This document shows positions 33,276 through 44,375 of a stretch of 64,000 nt of DNA, one piece after another. Positions within the stretch are counted from its first letter, which is position 1. Each line of letters opens with the position of its first letter. Made by a program: the position numbers and the translations under genes. Location of the stretch: contig OZ287696.1 of the NCBI GenBank assembly GCA_965649825.1, positions 1,426,001-1,490,000 of the forward strand, given 5' to 3'. Below the pieces are notes generated by a model. It saw only the letters and a program-made list of their open reading frames with translations, ran no database searches and was not told the DNA's origin. The DNA is from Penicillus capitatus. Lineage: Eukaryota; Chlorophyta.

Positions 33276-34337
33276 CTACTTTGTCTTCGGAGGAGGTCGG
33301 AACACTCCGACCACCATGGCATGGTCGCGCTCGTAGGGCTCGAGAGTGATCTGCTCTTTCGGTTTTAACTCGAGGTCCACCAGTTTCTTGATCTCCGACG
33401 CAAAGACCGCCTCGGGTTGCGCTGTCGAATCGATGCAGCTCGCCTGAACGTGCGCGCACGTTCGCACGAGCCGGAGATCGAGAGAGGCAGTGCCACACAC
33501 TTTGATCGAGATGACGTAGTGCCCTTCGTTCTTGAGGAAGAGCTGGGCGTTGACGCCGACGATGCGCGCCTGATCCGGCTGTGCCACGTCCGCGAAGATG
33601 ACATCGACCATCGGAACCAGCATCCGATACTTGAGCGGATGCCGCGCATCTTCGATGATGGGAATCACATTCGGTCGCTGTTTACACATGTTGAGCAGAT
33701 CCCTTCCTGCAGCAGCACAGCACAGCATCGCGCACTGAATGGAGTGCCGATTCCCAGAGAGGGATCACCGCTTCGATGCGAGAACTCAACGGCATACACA
33801 ATGCCTTCGGGTCCGACGATGTCCGAACAGTGCGAGACTGTGGTGCCCGAGGCGGCTCCGAGGTATAGCAGTTTGCAGCCAGGCTTCATGTGGATCTCGC
33901 CGATGCCTGCCAGTATCCCTGCGGCCAGTTTGGATCGAAAGGGATTCCAGACTCGGTATTCGATCTTCTGTTTTTCGTCTCCCTCTCCAACCTGACGGAC
34001 GAAAGAGTGAGAGGTGTGAGGTGACATGTGCCGATCTGATCATCTACCTCCACTTCAACTTTCTTCTCTCCGTAGACGGTGACGCCCGGAACGAAATTTT
34101 TCGTCACCAAAGCGTCTTCTTTGCCACGGGCGATAAATATCCCTTCGAAGCGATGGGGCTCTATGATCACTTTGGCTCCGCCCTTCATTCCACCACCGCG
34201 TCCCCTTCCTCTCCCGCGGCCGCCACCGCGTCCACCGCCTCGACCTCCTATCGTATGTATCAGAGAACTCAAGGATTTACGGATCGACAACCACCGCGCC
34301 CGTTTCGACCTCCTCGTCCGCGACCACGCGACTGCAT
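33276..34337 (-). CDS. FBL: Fibrillarin (box C/D snoRNA 2'-O-methyltransferase)
   Basis: Catalytic subunit of C/D snoRNPs, methylating rRNA in the nucleolus and histone H2A Gln. It starts [16 protein letters not shown] and continues as a GAR domain across the first intron (44 nt). Then [31 protein letters not shown], the SAM-binding [60 protein letters not shown] and [16 protein letters not shown]. Other introns: 33992-34047, 33707-33768 and 33444-33500 (57 nt and in frame, so a read-through form is possible). Ends ..RPPPKTK. This is the intact copy; 28584-29135 is a broken duplicate. Confidence 0.97.
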
Positions 34338-34457
34338 GATGCACTGGGTGAGACAAAACAAGCAGAACAGGATACTCGATGTGCGTACGACAGTCAATCT
34401 TGTTGTACAACGTCCGACGAGAATCGTGTCATCTACAAGGCTATTTATTATCATCTC

Positions 34458-35784
34458 CTAGCCTCGTGGCGACGGAGGAAGAATGAAATGCGCACAAGGC
34501 GTTGCTGGAAGGCCATTCGTCACGACAGAAATCGAGGGAACATGATAAAGCTGACCCAAAACGAACTCGCCATTCACAGCCACCTGCAAATTGTGTGATC
34601 CAGATCGCGAGTAGAAGGCATCCGACACAGCTGCAGAAAGATCGTCATTCGGATGCGAGACAAACGACTTCGATTCCTCCACTGCTATAGACAGAGAAGG
34701 AGGCGTCGACGTCAGCAACGGTGATGCACTTGCCACTGAGGGATCTTTTCTCTCTAGAAACAAAGAGATGCTGCCTCTCGAAAGAATGTTGAAGAGCTTA
34801 CGGCTTGAACACTCGTCTCTGCTATCGTCTTCGACGGTCTGATGCGTCAGACTCTGAGGAACTGTGATTCTCGGTTTAGCTCCTTTGCGGAACTCTGTCA
34901 GAGCTGGGTAGATGTTCTCGAACGCCTGATAAATATCTTCCCTTGTCCGTGCGCCGGTCAAGCCAACCTAAATGGCACGTGTTCGAAAGCGGGGTCAGAG
35001 AGAGACTGTGAAGCGCGGTACTTTGCCGGAGACAAAGATCAGTAGGACGACTTTCGGCACTTTCATTTTGTAGATCAGCCCTGGGAAGAGTTCAGGCTCG
35101 TAGCGAGAAAAGAGCCTGTGCTTGAAGTTAAGTCCTTCGAGACTGATTGGAAACTGTACGTCGCATGAGCCAACGATATTCTGAATACGAAAGTTCTGAA
35201 AGGTCACATTATATCCTAACTTGGAAACGATCTTGGCAAACTTGCGTGAGGCTAATCGAGAGTCTTGTTCACTTCTTGCTCCGGTGCACACCATATTCCC
35301 TACATCCTTTGAAATTGCTACCGAAGGAGAGAAGAGCGCCGAAGACCTGATGAGAATATGAGGGCCGTCGTCTTAGGTTTGCGAATGCGCATGATGACAG
35401 CGGCTAGACGTTTGGGATTAAACTCCGCATTCCGTGCGTGCTGGGCAATGCGTTTGAGATCCAATGCACATCCCAAAGCAGAGGTCGAGACAACGTTCTG
35501 CATGACAGACCGTTATCGATTTGGCAAAGAGTGAGCGGACTGACATGGAGGACGGGCACAATGCCTGAGGGGTGTATCGACAAATCGACTTCAGCAGCGC
35601 AGTTCGTCGCAAGAACCGACGATGCTGGCGTTCTCGAATGACATGATGGCGCCACAGGCGTGTTCCTTGAGATGGTCGGACACAAAGCAAGCAAACCGGA
35701 TGTCTCTGTACCCGTCAAATCCGTCAACACGCGTTGATAAGCGCTATCCATCCCGACAGCGACACCTAATCGGATATCTCCCAT
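34458..35784 (-). CDS. TBP: TATA-binding protein with unusual C-terminal extension
   Basis: Core promoter factor for all three RNA polymerases. The two saddle repeats are clear: [59 protein letters not shown], then [40 protein letters not shown] and [20 protein letters not shown]. Introns of 46-55 nt separate the exons. TBPs normally stop within a few residues of ..YPxLxEFRK. Here the frame continues for ~120-140 residues rich in Ser/Pro/Asn, crossing one well-formed intron, and ends ..ILPPSPRG. The N-terminus before the core is ~75 residues. Confidence 0.93.
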
Positions 35785-36097
35785 CGAACACGGGCGCGCT
35801 GGTCGGTACGTGGTACTTGGTTTGACCTGTTAGCACGATGATAAGAAATACCGGCCGGTTCGATTCGAGGACAGGAAGACGTTCTCGCTCTTTCGTCGCC
35901 CCGCGGTGATGTCTGTGCTTTTTCTAATCGCCGACGAATGGCGCCGCGTCCCAGTCACAGACAACAACAACGCACGACGACAAACGACCCGATTTCTCAG
36001 GCAAATGTGTCCAATGCCTCGACTCTACGCAAAGGAGATGACGAATGCAAAAGGACCAAACCGTCCGTACGGATGCATCGGCGAATAACAGTGTTTC

Positions 36098-38341
36098 TCA
36101 CGCGGAAGTCGCTGATCTCGCAGAGTCCCATGATCGAAAGACGTGGAGACGCGAACAGATGGTCGTCATTGCGTCGGAAGGACCCTTACTGACGAGCAAA
36201 CCGTGAACTTCCAAACCGAGGTCGACCTGTACCCTCTCCAAGCTGTCCATAACGGCACGGTCTGGCATCGCCATTTCGCCGTCGGTGACGATCAGAATAT
36301 CAGCCTGAGCCCATTCTTTCTTCTGGACACGCTCAATGCTGAGCTCCAGTGCTCTTGTGACATCGGTGCCACCTTCGAAGGAGTGCTCCAGGAAATCGAG
36401 AAGCCGGATGAGAGATGGCTGATCGACAGACAGCTCCAGCTCTCTGATATCTGTAAAACTGCTGAATGCATAGAGATAGCATCCTCTGCACTGTCGATGA
36501 GCAGAACGGAGACATTCCAAGACCAATGCCTTCGCCACCGTTTCCCGAACTCCCTGATGATTTCATGGAACTCCAAGCAAACGGGAAGGTATTGTGTACT
36601 CGCATGGATCCAGATGTGTCGAGGCAAACGATGATGGGACCCTGTTCGGCAGCTGGGCGATACTCTAGATGACGCAGCACGCGAGATGGCTCGTCTTCCA
36701 ACCAACCTGGAGCACAGATATGACGGCATCGTTTATGGACATGTGGATCTGCTTTGCCGGACCGGATCGTTCGTAGCTCAGGAGATTGCGTTCGGCACGC
36801 CTGACCAGATGCAACAGCCTCGCGCCTCTGGCCACACGACGATGCTTCTCGTCCTTTCCTTTGTTCTGGTTGCTCTTCGACCATCCTTTCGCCATCAGAA
36901 CGGATTCTGACGGCAACATCCGACTCAAATCTCCTGATCGGCACAGTCCTGACGTCTCTTCTGGTTGAAGCGACGAACGGATGACGCCAGGTGGACATCC
37001 CGTCTTCGAAACCTATGGCTGTCGTTATCCACAGAAAGTGTATCTGGTGATTGGATGCTTGTCATGCCTGTGCTGGTGCTTTGCGTTTTGGTCCACGTCC
37101 TCCGGAACGTCCGAGATCGCGAACAAGATCGCGCAGCTCTTTTAGATCTTCCAGTTTACGACGCAGTCGTTCCATTTCTTGCCATCCACTGCGTTTCCAG
37201 ACACCACTGGACTGATCAAATCCCTTCTCTTCATCTAAGAGCTCATCCAGATCCTGAAAAGCGTTCTTCGCCTTTTGCAGGCTGTCCATCACGGGAGTCA
37301 TTTCCTCTTCAAACTTTGAAACAATATCTTCCGCCACGCTCTCCATGTCTGCTCTCCGTTTCTCCAACTGCTCGTCGTTAGGTCGAGATTCATTGGACTC
37401 AAGTTCGACATCGAATGATGATCGATTTTCGTCTCCTTCTTCTTGACCTTCTGTACCCTATAGATTCAACCGTGCACAAAGCGATCTGTTTATGTACGGT
37501 TAGGTATACTTGTGATCTTTGTGCCTGTCCATTGGATGGGTTTTCCGATGATGATTGCGGGTCGGAAATGCTGTTTTGTGTGGAATCGATCGGACTCTTC
37601 GGTGGTGGTGTTTTGGATGCATTCTCGTTCTCCTTCTCCAACATCGCCGCTTCGAATTCGTGTGCGAGTTCGACCATCTGTCTGAGAAGAGAGTTTAGGA
37701 GTTTCGGATACCTTCTCGTGAAATTGAGCATCTCAATCTTCTGCAACGTTTCCTAAGTTTTCCATTCCGTGTTTCATTTTTCGCCTTTCAAGGTGCAGCA
37801 TACAGAGAACTTGATTGAGAAAGGCTCAGCTGGCCATGTAATCTCGTCTGCATGTGGTAGAAGTCTGTCAAACAAACAGAAATGATGTCTCTAAGCCGCC
37901 ATGCAGGTTTAAGCGTGCCCTTTCTCCAGTGCATGTTTCCATTTCGCCAGGCTCGCGACACGTGTTGCATAATGAAAGTAGTCGTTCGTTCCTGGCAAAT
38001 CACGAATCTGCTGAAGAAGATCATCACCCAACTCCCTTTCAAATCCCACACCAAAGGCACTACGCCAGTGTGACCATCCAGCTGCCAAGTGTTGTCACTT
38101 GCTTGTCATAAAGAAGTTTCTCAAATGGGGTATGCGATTCATCCTGGTGTCGATCATTTGACGACCCGCTTCCTTCGGCGTTCCACAGGTGACATGTGAT
38201 ACCGAGATCGCGCACAGGCAGATCGCGTCGTCGTCGTTGTTTCAGCCTTGGCCATTCCCGTATCCTTGTTAGATGTCCGTAGCTGATATGTCGTGGTGGG
38301 AAGGGAGAAGTTAGCGGTACCGGGCACCGAATACGTGTCAT
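36098..38341 (-). CDS. VWA domain protein (CoxE-like, plant/cyanobacterial type), probably organelle-targeted
   Basis: N-terminal region (about 38341-37790) with a basic, transit-like start and helices including LPGTNDYFHYATRVASLAKW. Then a helical segment LNFTRRYPKLLNSLLRQMVE, an acidic linker, RRKLEDLKELRDLVRDLGRS and GGRGPKRKAP, LSRMLPSESVLMAKGW and RRAERNLLSYERSG. The C-terminal VWA domain has the MIDAS GPIIVCLDTSGSM, AKALVLECLRSAHRQCRG, FEGGTDVTRALELSIERVQ and ILIVTDGEMAMP. The set matches plant VWA/CoxE-like proteins of unknown function. There are multiple introns and several borders, including the 5' end, are uncertain. Its 3' end is duplicated at 29137-29370. Confidence 0.75.
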
Positions 38342-38386
38342 TTGTCATCATCATCAAAGCGACCGTCGATTTCGCTTAAAGGAAAG

Positions 38387-39270
38387 ATGGCGACGCAGAT
38401 CCGAGAGTTCAGCGGTCTCAAAGCCACCGGCGTAAAGCACATCTTCGTCCGCAGCTGCGTGACTGTCTTTCTCGTGTAGATCGCCTCACCTGTGCACAGG
38501 AATGGCCTCCTGTCCGTGAACCCTAGCTACACAACCCGAACCAAAAGAACGCCCTTCGTTGTGCAGTCCTTCAAGAAGGCACGCAAAAAGAAACAGGTGC
38601 GACGTGTCTTTGTACGGAAGACAGACCACTGAGGCGACTGTTTGACACAGCTGGTGCTGCTGGAAGACGTAGACAAGCTTGGAAAGAAAGGAGAGCTTGT
38701 GACAGTGGCGGCGGGCTACTGGCGCAATTACTTGGCGCCATTTCGCAAAGCCAAAGCAGCGACTCCCGATATCTTGGCGTCCGTCTTCTATCGACATCTC
38801 GACCACATGATCCATCTGTTCTGCTTAGTGCCATCCAAGCAGAGAAAGACGAAGAAGAGCGCCGCGTTACTGAGGCATGTCCCTCTCTTTTACCATGCAC
38901 AAACAAACACCCTGTCTGTTCAGATCAAAAACCAAGCAAAGCGATTGGCCGTGGCATTGAAGACGATCGGAAAGTTCATTATCAAGAAAAAGGCTGGCGA
39001 AGGCGACACGATTTTTGGCAGGTCTGTTTTTGACAGGGTTAGACTATCCGCGAAGGCAGTTGATCTTGTGTTCTGTTCAGTGTGACGTCGATGGACGTCG
39101 TCAATGCGGTATATCAACAAACAGGCCAGACGCTGGAGAAACGCGACCTGCAGATGCCCCCGATGCGTACTCTCGGTTCCTACAACGTATCGATCCGACT
39201 GCACCCCGAAGTCGTCGGCACTTTCAAAGTGATCGTCGCCCAAGAGAAGAATGTATCTGGACGCAAATGA
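38387..39270 (+). CDS. Ribosomal protein bL9, organellar
   Basis: Binds 23S-type rRNA at the L1 stalk base. An N-terminal extension ([11 protein letters not shown].., then ..[16 protein letters not shown]) precedes the bL9 core [29 protein letters not shown], a connecting helix, [20 protein letters not shown] and the C-terminal domain with [18 protein letters not shown]. Introns 38597-38650, 38779-38828, 38875-38923 and 39022-39080 fit. The third begins GC (gcatgt) and ends AG; the GT four bases later would break the frame, so it looks like a true GC-AG intron. The first splice (around 38480-38503) is not resolved. Plastid or mitochondrial target undecided. Confidence 0.85.
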
Positions 39271-39339
39271 AAAGACAGCTCCGTTCTTTCCCGCCAAATC
39301 ACCTGCCCTATTGCCGTTCTTCGCGTTTGTAACGCAACG

Positions 39340-39783
39340 ATGTTTGATATACGTCGTGCAGGTCAAATCTGTCTCGCAGCGTCAACGTTGTGTTTTGCCT
39401 TATCCATTCTCTTTCTCTCTCTCGATTTTCGTCCTGGATGTTCGTGCACCGACTGGGAGGTCTGTTGTATGAAGAACGTCGATATCTGCGGAGAAGAAAA
39501 GTGCCTGTGCGAAGACGTTCTGCTCTACCGCGAAGACGAAGGCGATGAGGATACCTCTTATTGTGCAAACCAGACCGTGATACCTTCCCTCTCGCCCGCA
39601 TTCTGGCTCGGCTACGCATTTGTTGTGCTGTTTGTATTGCTTCTGAAAGCTGGAATTGCTTTTCATATTGTCGCCTGCTGTCAAGCTGGTCAGGTGACGC
39701 GTCCCGTTTATGCCGTTACTGTGACACCAATGTCCAAGAAGCCTGGAGTCAAGGACGGAGAAAAGAATTCTCTTTTGATTTGA
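39340..39783 (+). CDS. Small two-TM Cys-rich membrane protein, family member 3
   Basis: Single exon, 147 residues. Hydrophobic segment (about residues 9-28), Cys loop GCSCTDWEVCCMKNVDICGE and EKCLCED, a final loop Cys, second hydrophobic segment (about 89-110, with HIVACC at its end) and a short polar tail ending KNSLLI. The CxC-x4-CC-x6-C-x4-CxC pattern matches members 4 and 5 closely. It lies 69 bp downstream of bL9 on the same strand and 0.8 kb upstream of member 4. Confidence 0.78.
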   Translation: MFDIRRAGQICLAASTLCFALSILFLSLDFRPGCSCTDWEVCCMKNVDICGEEKCLCEDVLLYREDEGDEDTSYCANQTVIPSLSPAFWLGYAFVVLFVLLLKAGIAFHIVACCQAGQVTRPVYAVTVTPMSKKPGVKDGEKNSLLI

Positions 39784-40581
39784 AGATTTGGGGAGTAGAA
39801 GGATGGTTGGTATTGGGTTAACAAATTTGTCGCCGTCATGCCCATTAAGTCTTGCTAAGCTCAATTCTGGACTCCTATCCACAAGGGTCTAATGACAGGC
39901 ATTCACGTTGTGTTGACAAGAGTTTCTTTGCGGATGATGTTTATGTTTGTAAGGAATAATGGTCGGTGGCAGAGACGATGGTCGAACGCACCGATGATGT
40001 GACGTTCCGATGTGGAAGCGGCGTCGATGGTGGGAGACAGCATTTTGCCTGGAGAAGGTCTCTAACATCTCCTTCTCTGTGTTTTTTTCCGGCTTCTGCA
40101 TCTTCTGCCTAGAAGTCACCAAGAACTGCATCTATGCTGATTCGTGGCTCTTCTCGCCGAGGCGGATACTAATAACGACGATACAGTATATATACAAGCT
40201 CGTCGTCACATAATTCGCCTTTTCAATGCTGTCAGCTACAGAATGTGAGGCTAAGAGTAAAGCGACCGGCATTCTAGAAGGTGCGAAGGATTTCGGACCA
40301 CGTCATTGTCGTGGCCATCATTCCGAGGATTCCACGCAAACCAAAACGATTCCACTGATGCTCTTCTCGTGCTGTCTGCGTGGATGCTCCGTGCCTGGTC
40401 AAACATGGCATCCGGAGGAATCCTTCCGTTTGCTGATCTTGCTTAAGGGTCGTTACAAGATCATAACATTTACTGTGCCGCGTCACTTAACCAATCATCC
40501 ATTATTTTCGCGGCCTAGCCAAGTGGTTGGTCTTTCTCCATCCATCATTCCTTTGCGCAGAAGCTCGTTTTCTCGCTGGAA

Positions 40582-41043
40582 ATGCCGACCATCTGCGGCG
40601 AAGATGTTCATTCTCCAGCGGGGTTCTCAAGACTCTTGGCCTTGATTTCTCTGCTTTTTCTCGTTGTCGTCGCAGTGCTTCCTGTAGCGGGTCCTACCAA
40701 GAAAGCCGACTGCGAGTGCAGCAAAGAGGAATGTTGCAGGGAAGACGAAAGCACGTCAGACTGCAGCAAAGACCAGTGTCTCTGCCAAACGGCATCCTAC
40801 ATAGACTCGCCGACAAAGAAATTCTGCAAGGACAAAGAAACCGTGCCCACCGTTGCCACTCTGGTCGCATTCGCAGCCTGCTGCTTCCTTGGCTTCGGTT
40901 CCTTTATCGCTTGCTCCCTTGTTGGCTGCTACAGTTTGCTGTCGCGGAGCAGAAGACTGGAGACTGTTCAGGGATCTGTACCGATCGTCATCGTCCCTGC
41001 CGAACATCCACATGTTCTTTGCGCAGAGATGGCTCGAACATGA
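40582..41043 (+). CDS. Small two-TM Cys-rich membrane protein, family member 4
   Basis: Single exon, 153 residues. N-terminal hydrophobic stretch LLALISLLFLVVVAVLPVAG, loop DCECSKEECCREDESTSDC and DQCLCQT, final loop Cys, then a second hydrophobic segment VAFAACCFLGFGSFIACSLV and a polar tail. The loop is Lys/Asp/Glu-rich. It forms a same-strand cluster with member 3 (39340), with member 5 further downstream (44376). Confidence 0.78.
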   Translation: MPTICGEDVHSPAGFSRLLALISLLFLVVVAVLPVAGPTKKADCECSKEECCREDESTSDCSKDQCLCQTASYIDSPTKKFCKDKETVPTVATLVAFAACCFLGFGSFIACSLVGCYSLLSRSRRLETVQGSVPIVIVPAEHPHVLCAEMART

Positions 41044-41490
41044 CTGATTATTCGCCTAGGACGCAATCACACATGATGTGAACGAGGCTCCTGGTGCCTA
41101 TCGAATAAAACAATGATTCATTGAAATGTATGAAATTGATGCACACATTGTGGGTTCCACGAACAAGAAGCAATTTTTGAAGTAGCGGATCCTCCCGGTC
41201 ACCTCTCGGTAACCTTCACTACGTGTAATCCTTGCAACGTCGTTACCTAGCGGCTTCAAAGATTGCCTCATAGACAGCGTGATCGTTCTCTCTCTCCACC
41301 TAGCAAGTGGACTGACTGACTGCTTTGTAATGAACAGTCATTCTGGAAAATGGTGAAAAGACGTTTGCATTCATGTGTGGCCGAGCGCATCCGTCAAAGA
41401 CAAAGACAGTAGAGAAGTTCTATCTGTCTGCAGAGGGAGGCGTTGGCACAGGGTGGTCAACGCTGAACAGTCAGTCAGCGTCGCAGAAAC

Positions 41491-41923
41491 ATGACTATGT
41501 CAACGTTGATTAGAGGCCCCAGGGAATTCCAGTCAAGAATTCGTGCGATTGACGGCGAAGCGCTGCAGACGTCGCGAATGTTTGATTCCCTCCAAACTGC
41601 ATTCAGCCGACTGAACACGAACATAAACGTGCTGGACCACATGTAAATCATGTCAAAATACAAAAGGCTGACTGTCTTTTGTTGATTTGTGTAATCGACT
41701 CGGCTCACTGCATTTGGCCTTAGATGCCGACTTCAGTGATGTCGACAGCAACGACGATACTGCTAATGACGGCAGCAATGACGATCTTGTCGACATTGGA
41801 AGCATGGCGACCTCGGCCGTGACAGCAGAGAAAATGATGGGACGGCCGAAGGCGAAAGCGTACCTGCGAATGACTGACAAAGGCGGCGGGCTTCGCGAGA
41901 CAAACCAGCAAGCTGCGTTCTGA
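41491..41923 (+). CDS. Small helical/acidic protein, exon structure uncertain
   Basis: First part starts MTMSTLIRGPREFQSRIRAI and reads as one amphipathic helix to ..NINVLDH. A donor at 41644 (gtaaat) and an acceptor near 41724 could join it to an acidic/Asp-Asn-rich segment DADFSDVDSNDDTANDGSND and a basic C-terminus ending ..ETNQQAAF. Phases do not join cleanly with that intron, so one border is wrong or these are two genes. No family recognised. Confidence 0.35.
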
Positions 41924-42167
41924 TTGGCGACGCACATGAGGCTTTGACGCGATTGGCGTTTGACCACGTCTTTTGATGCATTTTGCATCATCGGACAACT
42001 AACAATAAACCCCATCCCATCAATGTGGCGTTTCACTTGTAACGTGCTTTCCGTCATCAACAAACACGGAACTTCTCCCCCATACCCATGAACTTGCCAT
42101 CCACCCTCATGCGAACAAAGTCTTACAAACCGTTATCGCGAGAGGAACACGCCCACAGCGCCTTGCT

Positions 42168-44282
42168 ATGGTGTGGCCTCTCAGAGACCATTTGGCAGAC
42201 CTCCTGATTCACGACCGCGGACACTACTATGTGCTCGCCGCACTGCGAAGCCTCGAAAGTCACGACGCATCCGTGCTTCTGACTTTCTTGGCAAACAAAG
42301 TCGACGAGATGATAGAAGTTGACGCCGGCTACGGCATCAAGAGCCTTCTGTTGATTATTGAGTACTTCCCCATCACACACTTGGGTTTCGTCCTCGATAC
42401 CATCGTCAATGATGCTCTCGCCTATGCTTGCAAAAAGCGAGGGTTTCAAATCATTGAGAAGCTTCTCATGAAAGGCGAAGAAGTCTACGACCATACGTGG
42501 TTTCTGCTGAATGAGCTGATCATGAACCACGACAGAATCGTGATACTGTGCTGCGACCCGCTCGGGTGCCGCACGCTCACGGCGTTTCTCGCAATGGGCA
42601 GCGCCGGTCAAAAGTTTCACATGGTCGATCGTCTTATGCCATACGTAGCACCCTTTTCATGCAGTCCCTCTGGCAGCTACGTAGCCGAAGGCATCGTTCG
42701 CGCAACATTACCAGAACGACAATTTCAACTGACGTTCGCTATTGTGCGAGCTGAACCAGAATTCGGCTACAGCCATCCCCTCGTCATGATGGCTGACATT
42801 CCATGCGCAAACTTCGTGATTGAGTGCATGCTTGAAGTCTACCAAGGCGATGCGCTTTACCACTTGCGTGTTGTCCTTAACTCCATCAGAGACCGTATTC
42901 TTGCATCGGAAGTCGGTTCCATTCTGTGGCAACGCCTTGCGAACCGTTTCACGATGCCTGAGACGAATGAAATTCCTTATGTCCCACCACCTCCCGTTCC
43001 AGCTGAGATGGGAGTCAATGTCCTTCCTTTTGTCCCACCCAACATCTTCCCGGTCAGGGCTCGTGGCGAAAGAGAGCCCTTGCGAATCCGACCTGATTTC
43101 CCGAGTGTCGCGGAACAGGACGTCCGCGTCTACATGCGTGGAAATCTTGCCTACGTGGAAGACCCCCTTGTGCAATGGTTCAATGTCATGACTATCCGAG
43201 CCGATTCGTCGGACTACAGATTGTCAGCATTCAGGGGTCACTTTTTGGCTCTCGCACTCGATAGGTCCGGGGGCCAATTCATCCAGGGCAGACTGAATCC
43301 CGAAGTCGAGGGTAACCCTAACCTTGGCTTAGCCACATACGAAGAAATCAGTGACGTCATCAACGAGATCCTTCCCTATTTTTATCTGTGTTGCAAGAAC
43401 CTCTACGCAACGCATGTCGTACAGGAGCTGTTCAAGTGTGGGCCCGAGGGCCTGCGCATGGCAATGTTCGAGAACCTCCTGCCAATCATGCGTCATTTCA
43501 TTCGTGCAGAGAACGCATGTCATGTTGTCGCTGCTGCTATGAGATCGTGCAGCGATGACTGTGCTTGGCACATCGTTGATCATCTTGTGTCCAATGTCCT
43601 ATCTGGAGTGAAAAATAAGTACAATGCGGTTGTGCTGAGAGCGGCCGTCGAGCTCTATGGCCTCGGCGAATTGCCGTTCATCGGAAATACGGTCGTCGAG
43701 AACATCGTCGATATAGCCTGCCACAAAACAGGTGGACCATTCGTGCAGTTCTTGCTCGACCTTCCGACAGCAGACCCTGAGTCCTTGGCGGCGAAGCAAG
43801 CAATAATGTCGGCTTTGACTTTCAATGCCGCCGGACTCGTACCCATCATTCGTGATAGATCTGGCAACTATACCATTCAAAAGATCCTTGCCTACGGGAA
43901 CGCAGAAATGCGTACCCATGTCTTCCAGGCTGTCAGGGATGATTCCTTCGCAGACCTCTCTGACCTGCCCACTAGCACTGTTGTTATGCAGAAGCTGTTC
44001 GAAACAATAACAGAGGAACAGCAACTCGCCCTCGTGCAGGACTTGGCAAATGCGCCTGTCTTGGAGGAACCCTTCATGCTTGGAGACGTTCCTCTCGCCA
44101 ACTGCCCTTTCGTTCGTATGGCCAGTGGCGTGTTCTCCAGACACGTCGTCGCCATTATGTGCGGACATAGCATTGGTGCTGCACGCGAAGCGCTTGCTGC
44201 TTTGATTGGACAGCATAACGACGACCTTCAGCGCACCCTCTCTGCTGAAGTTGTCGCCGATTTTCTGGCAAACCTCAATTGA
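42168..44282 (+). CDS. Pumilio/PUF-repeat protein
   Basis: Helical repeat protein likely to bind RNA. The clearest repeats read RDRSGNYTIQKILAYGNAEM, CHKTGGPFVQFLLDLP, KNLYATHVVQELFKCGPEGL, CSPSGSYVAEGIVRATLPE and KKRGFQIIEKLLMKGEEV; a Pro-rich spacer (VPPPPVPAEMGVNVLPFVPP) separates two repeat blocks. 704 residues without an intron from the ATG at 42168. Codons upstream still encode a PUF-like half repeat (HELAIHPHANKVLQTVIARG, about 42089-42148) in the same frame without an ATG, so an upstream exon very probably exists. Number and spacing of repeats differ from classical 8-repeat PUM; Puf6/NOP9-like relatives are possible. Confidence 0.8.
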   Translation: MVWPLRDHLADLLIHDRGHYYVLAALRSLESHDASVLLTFLANKVDEMIEVDAGYGIKSLLLIIEYFPITHLGFVLDTIVNDALAYACKKRGFQIIEKLLMKGEEVYDHTWFLLNELIMNHDRIVILCCDPLGCRTLTAFLAMGSAGQKFHMVDRLMPYVAPFSCSPSGSYVAEGIVRATLPERQFQLTFAIVRAEPEFGYSHPLVMMADIPCANFVIECMLEVYQGDALYHLRVVLNSIRDRILASEVGSILWQRLANRFTMPETNEIPYVPPPPVPAEMGVNVLPFVPPNIFPVRARGEREPLRIRPDFPSVAEQDVRVYMRGNLAYVEDPLVQWFNVMTIRADSSDYRLSAFRGHFLALALDRSGGQFIQGRLNPEVEGNPNLGLATYEEISDVINEILPYFYLCCKNLYATHVVQELFKCGPEGLRMAMFENLLPIMRHFIRAENACHVVAAAMRSCSDDCAWHIVDHLVSNVLSGVKNKYNAVVLRAAVELYGLGELPFIGNTVVENIVDIACHKTGGPFVQFLLDLPTADPESLAAKQAIMSALTFNAAGLVPIIRDRSGNYTIQKILAYGNAEMRTHVFQAVRDDSFADLSDLPTSTVVMQKLFETITEEQQLALVQDLANAPVLEEPFMLGDVPLANCPFVRMASGVFSRHVVAIMCGHSIGAAREALAALIGQHNDDLQRTLSAEVVADFLANLN

Positions 44283-44375
44283 ATTCGTATCCATCCATGA
44301 GCATTTTTCGGTACCGCTGGTTCATTCAACTGCCGCAATCCGTGGCAGCAGCCATCCCTATCTGGTGAGCATGAC

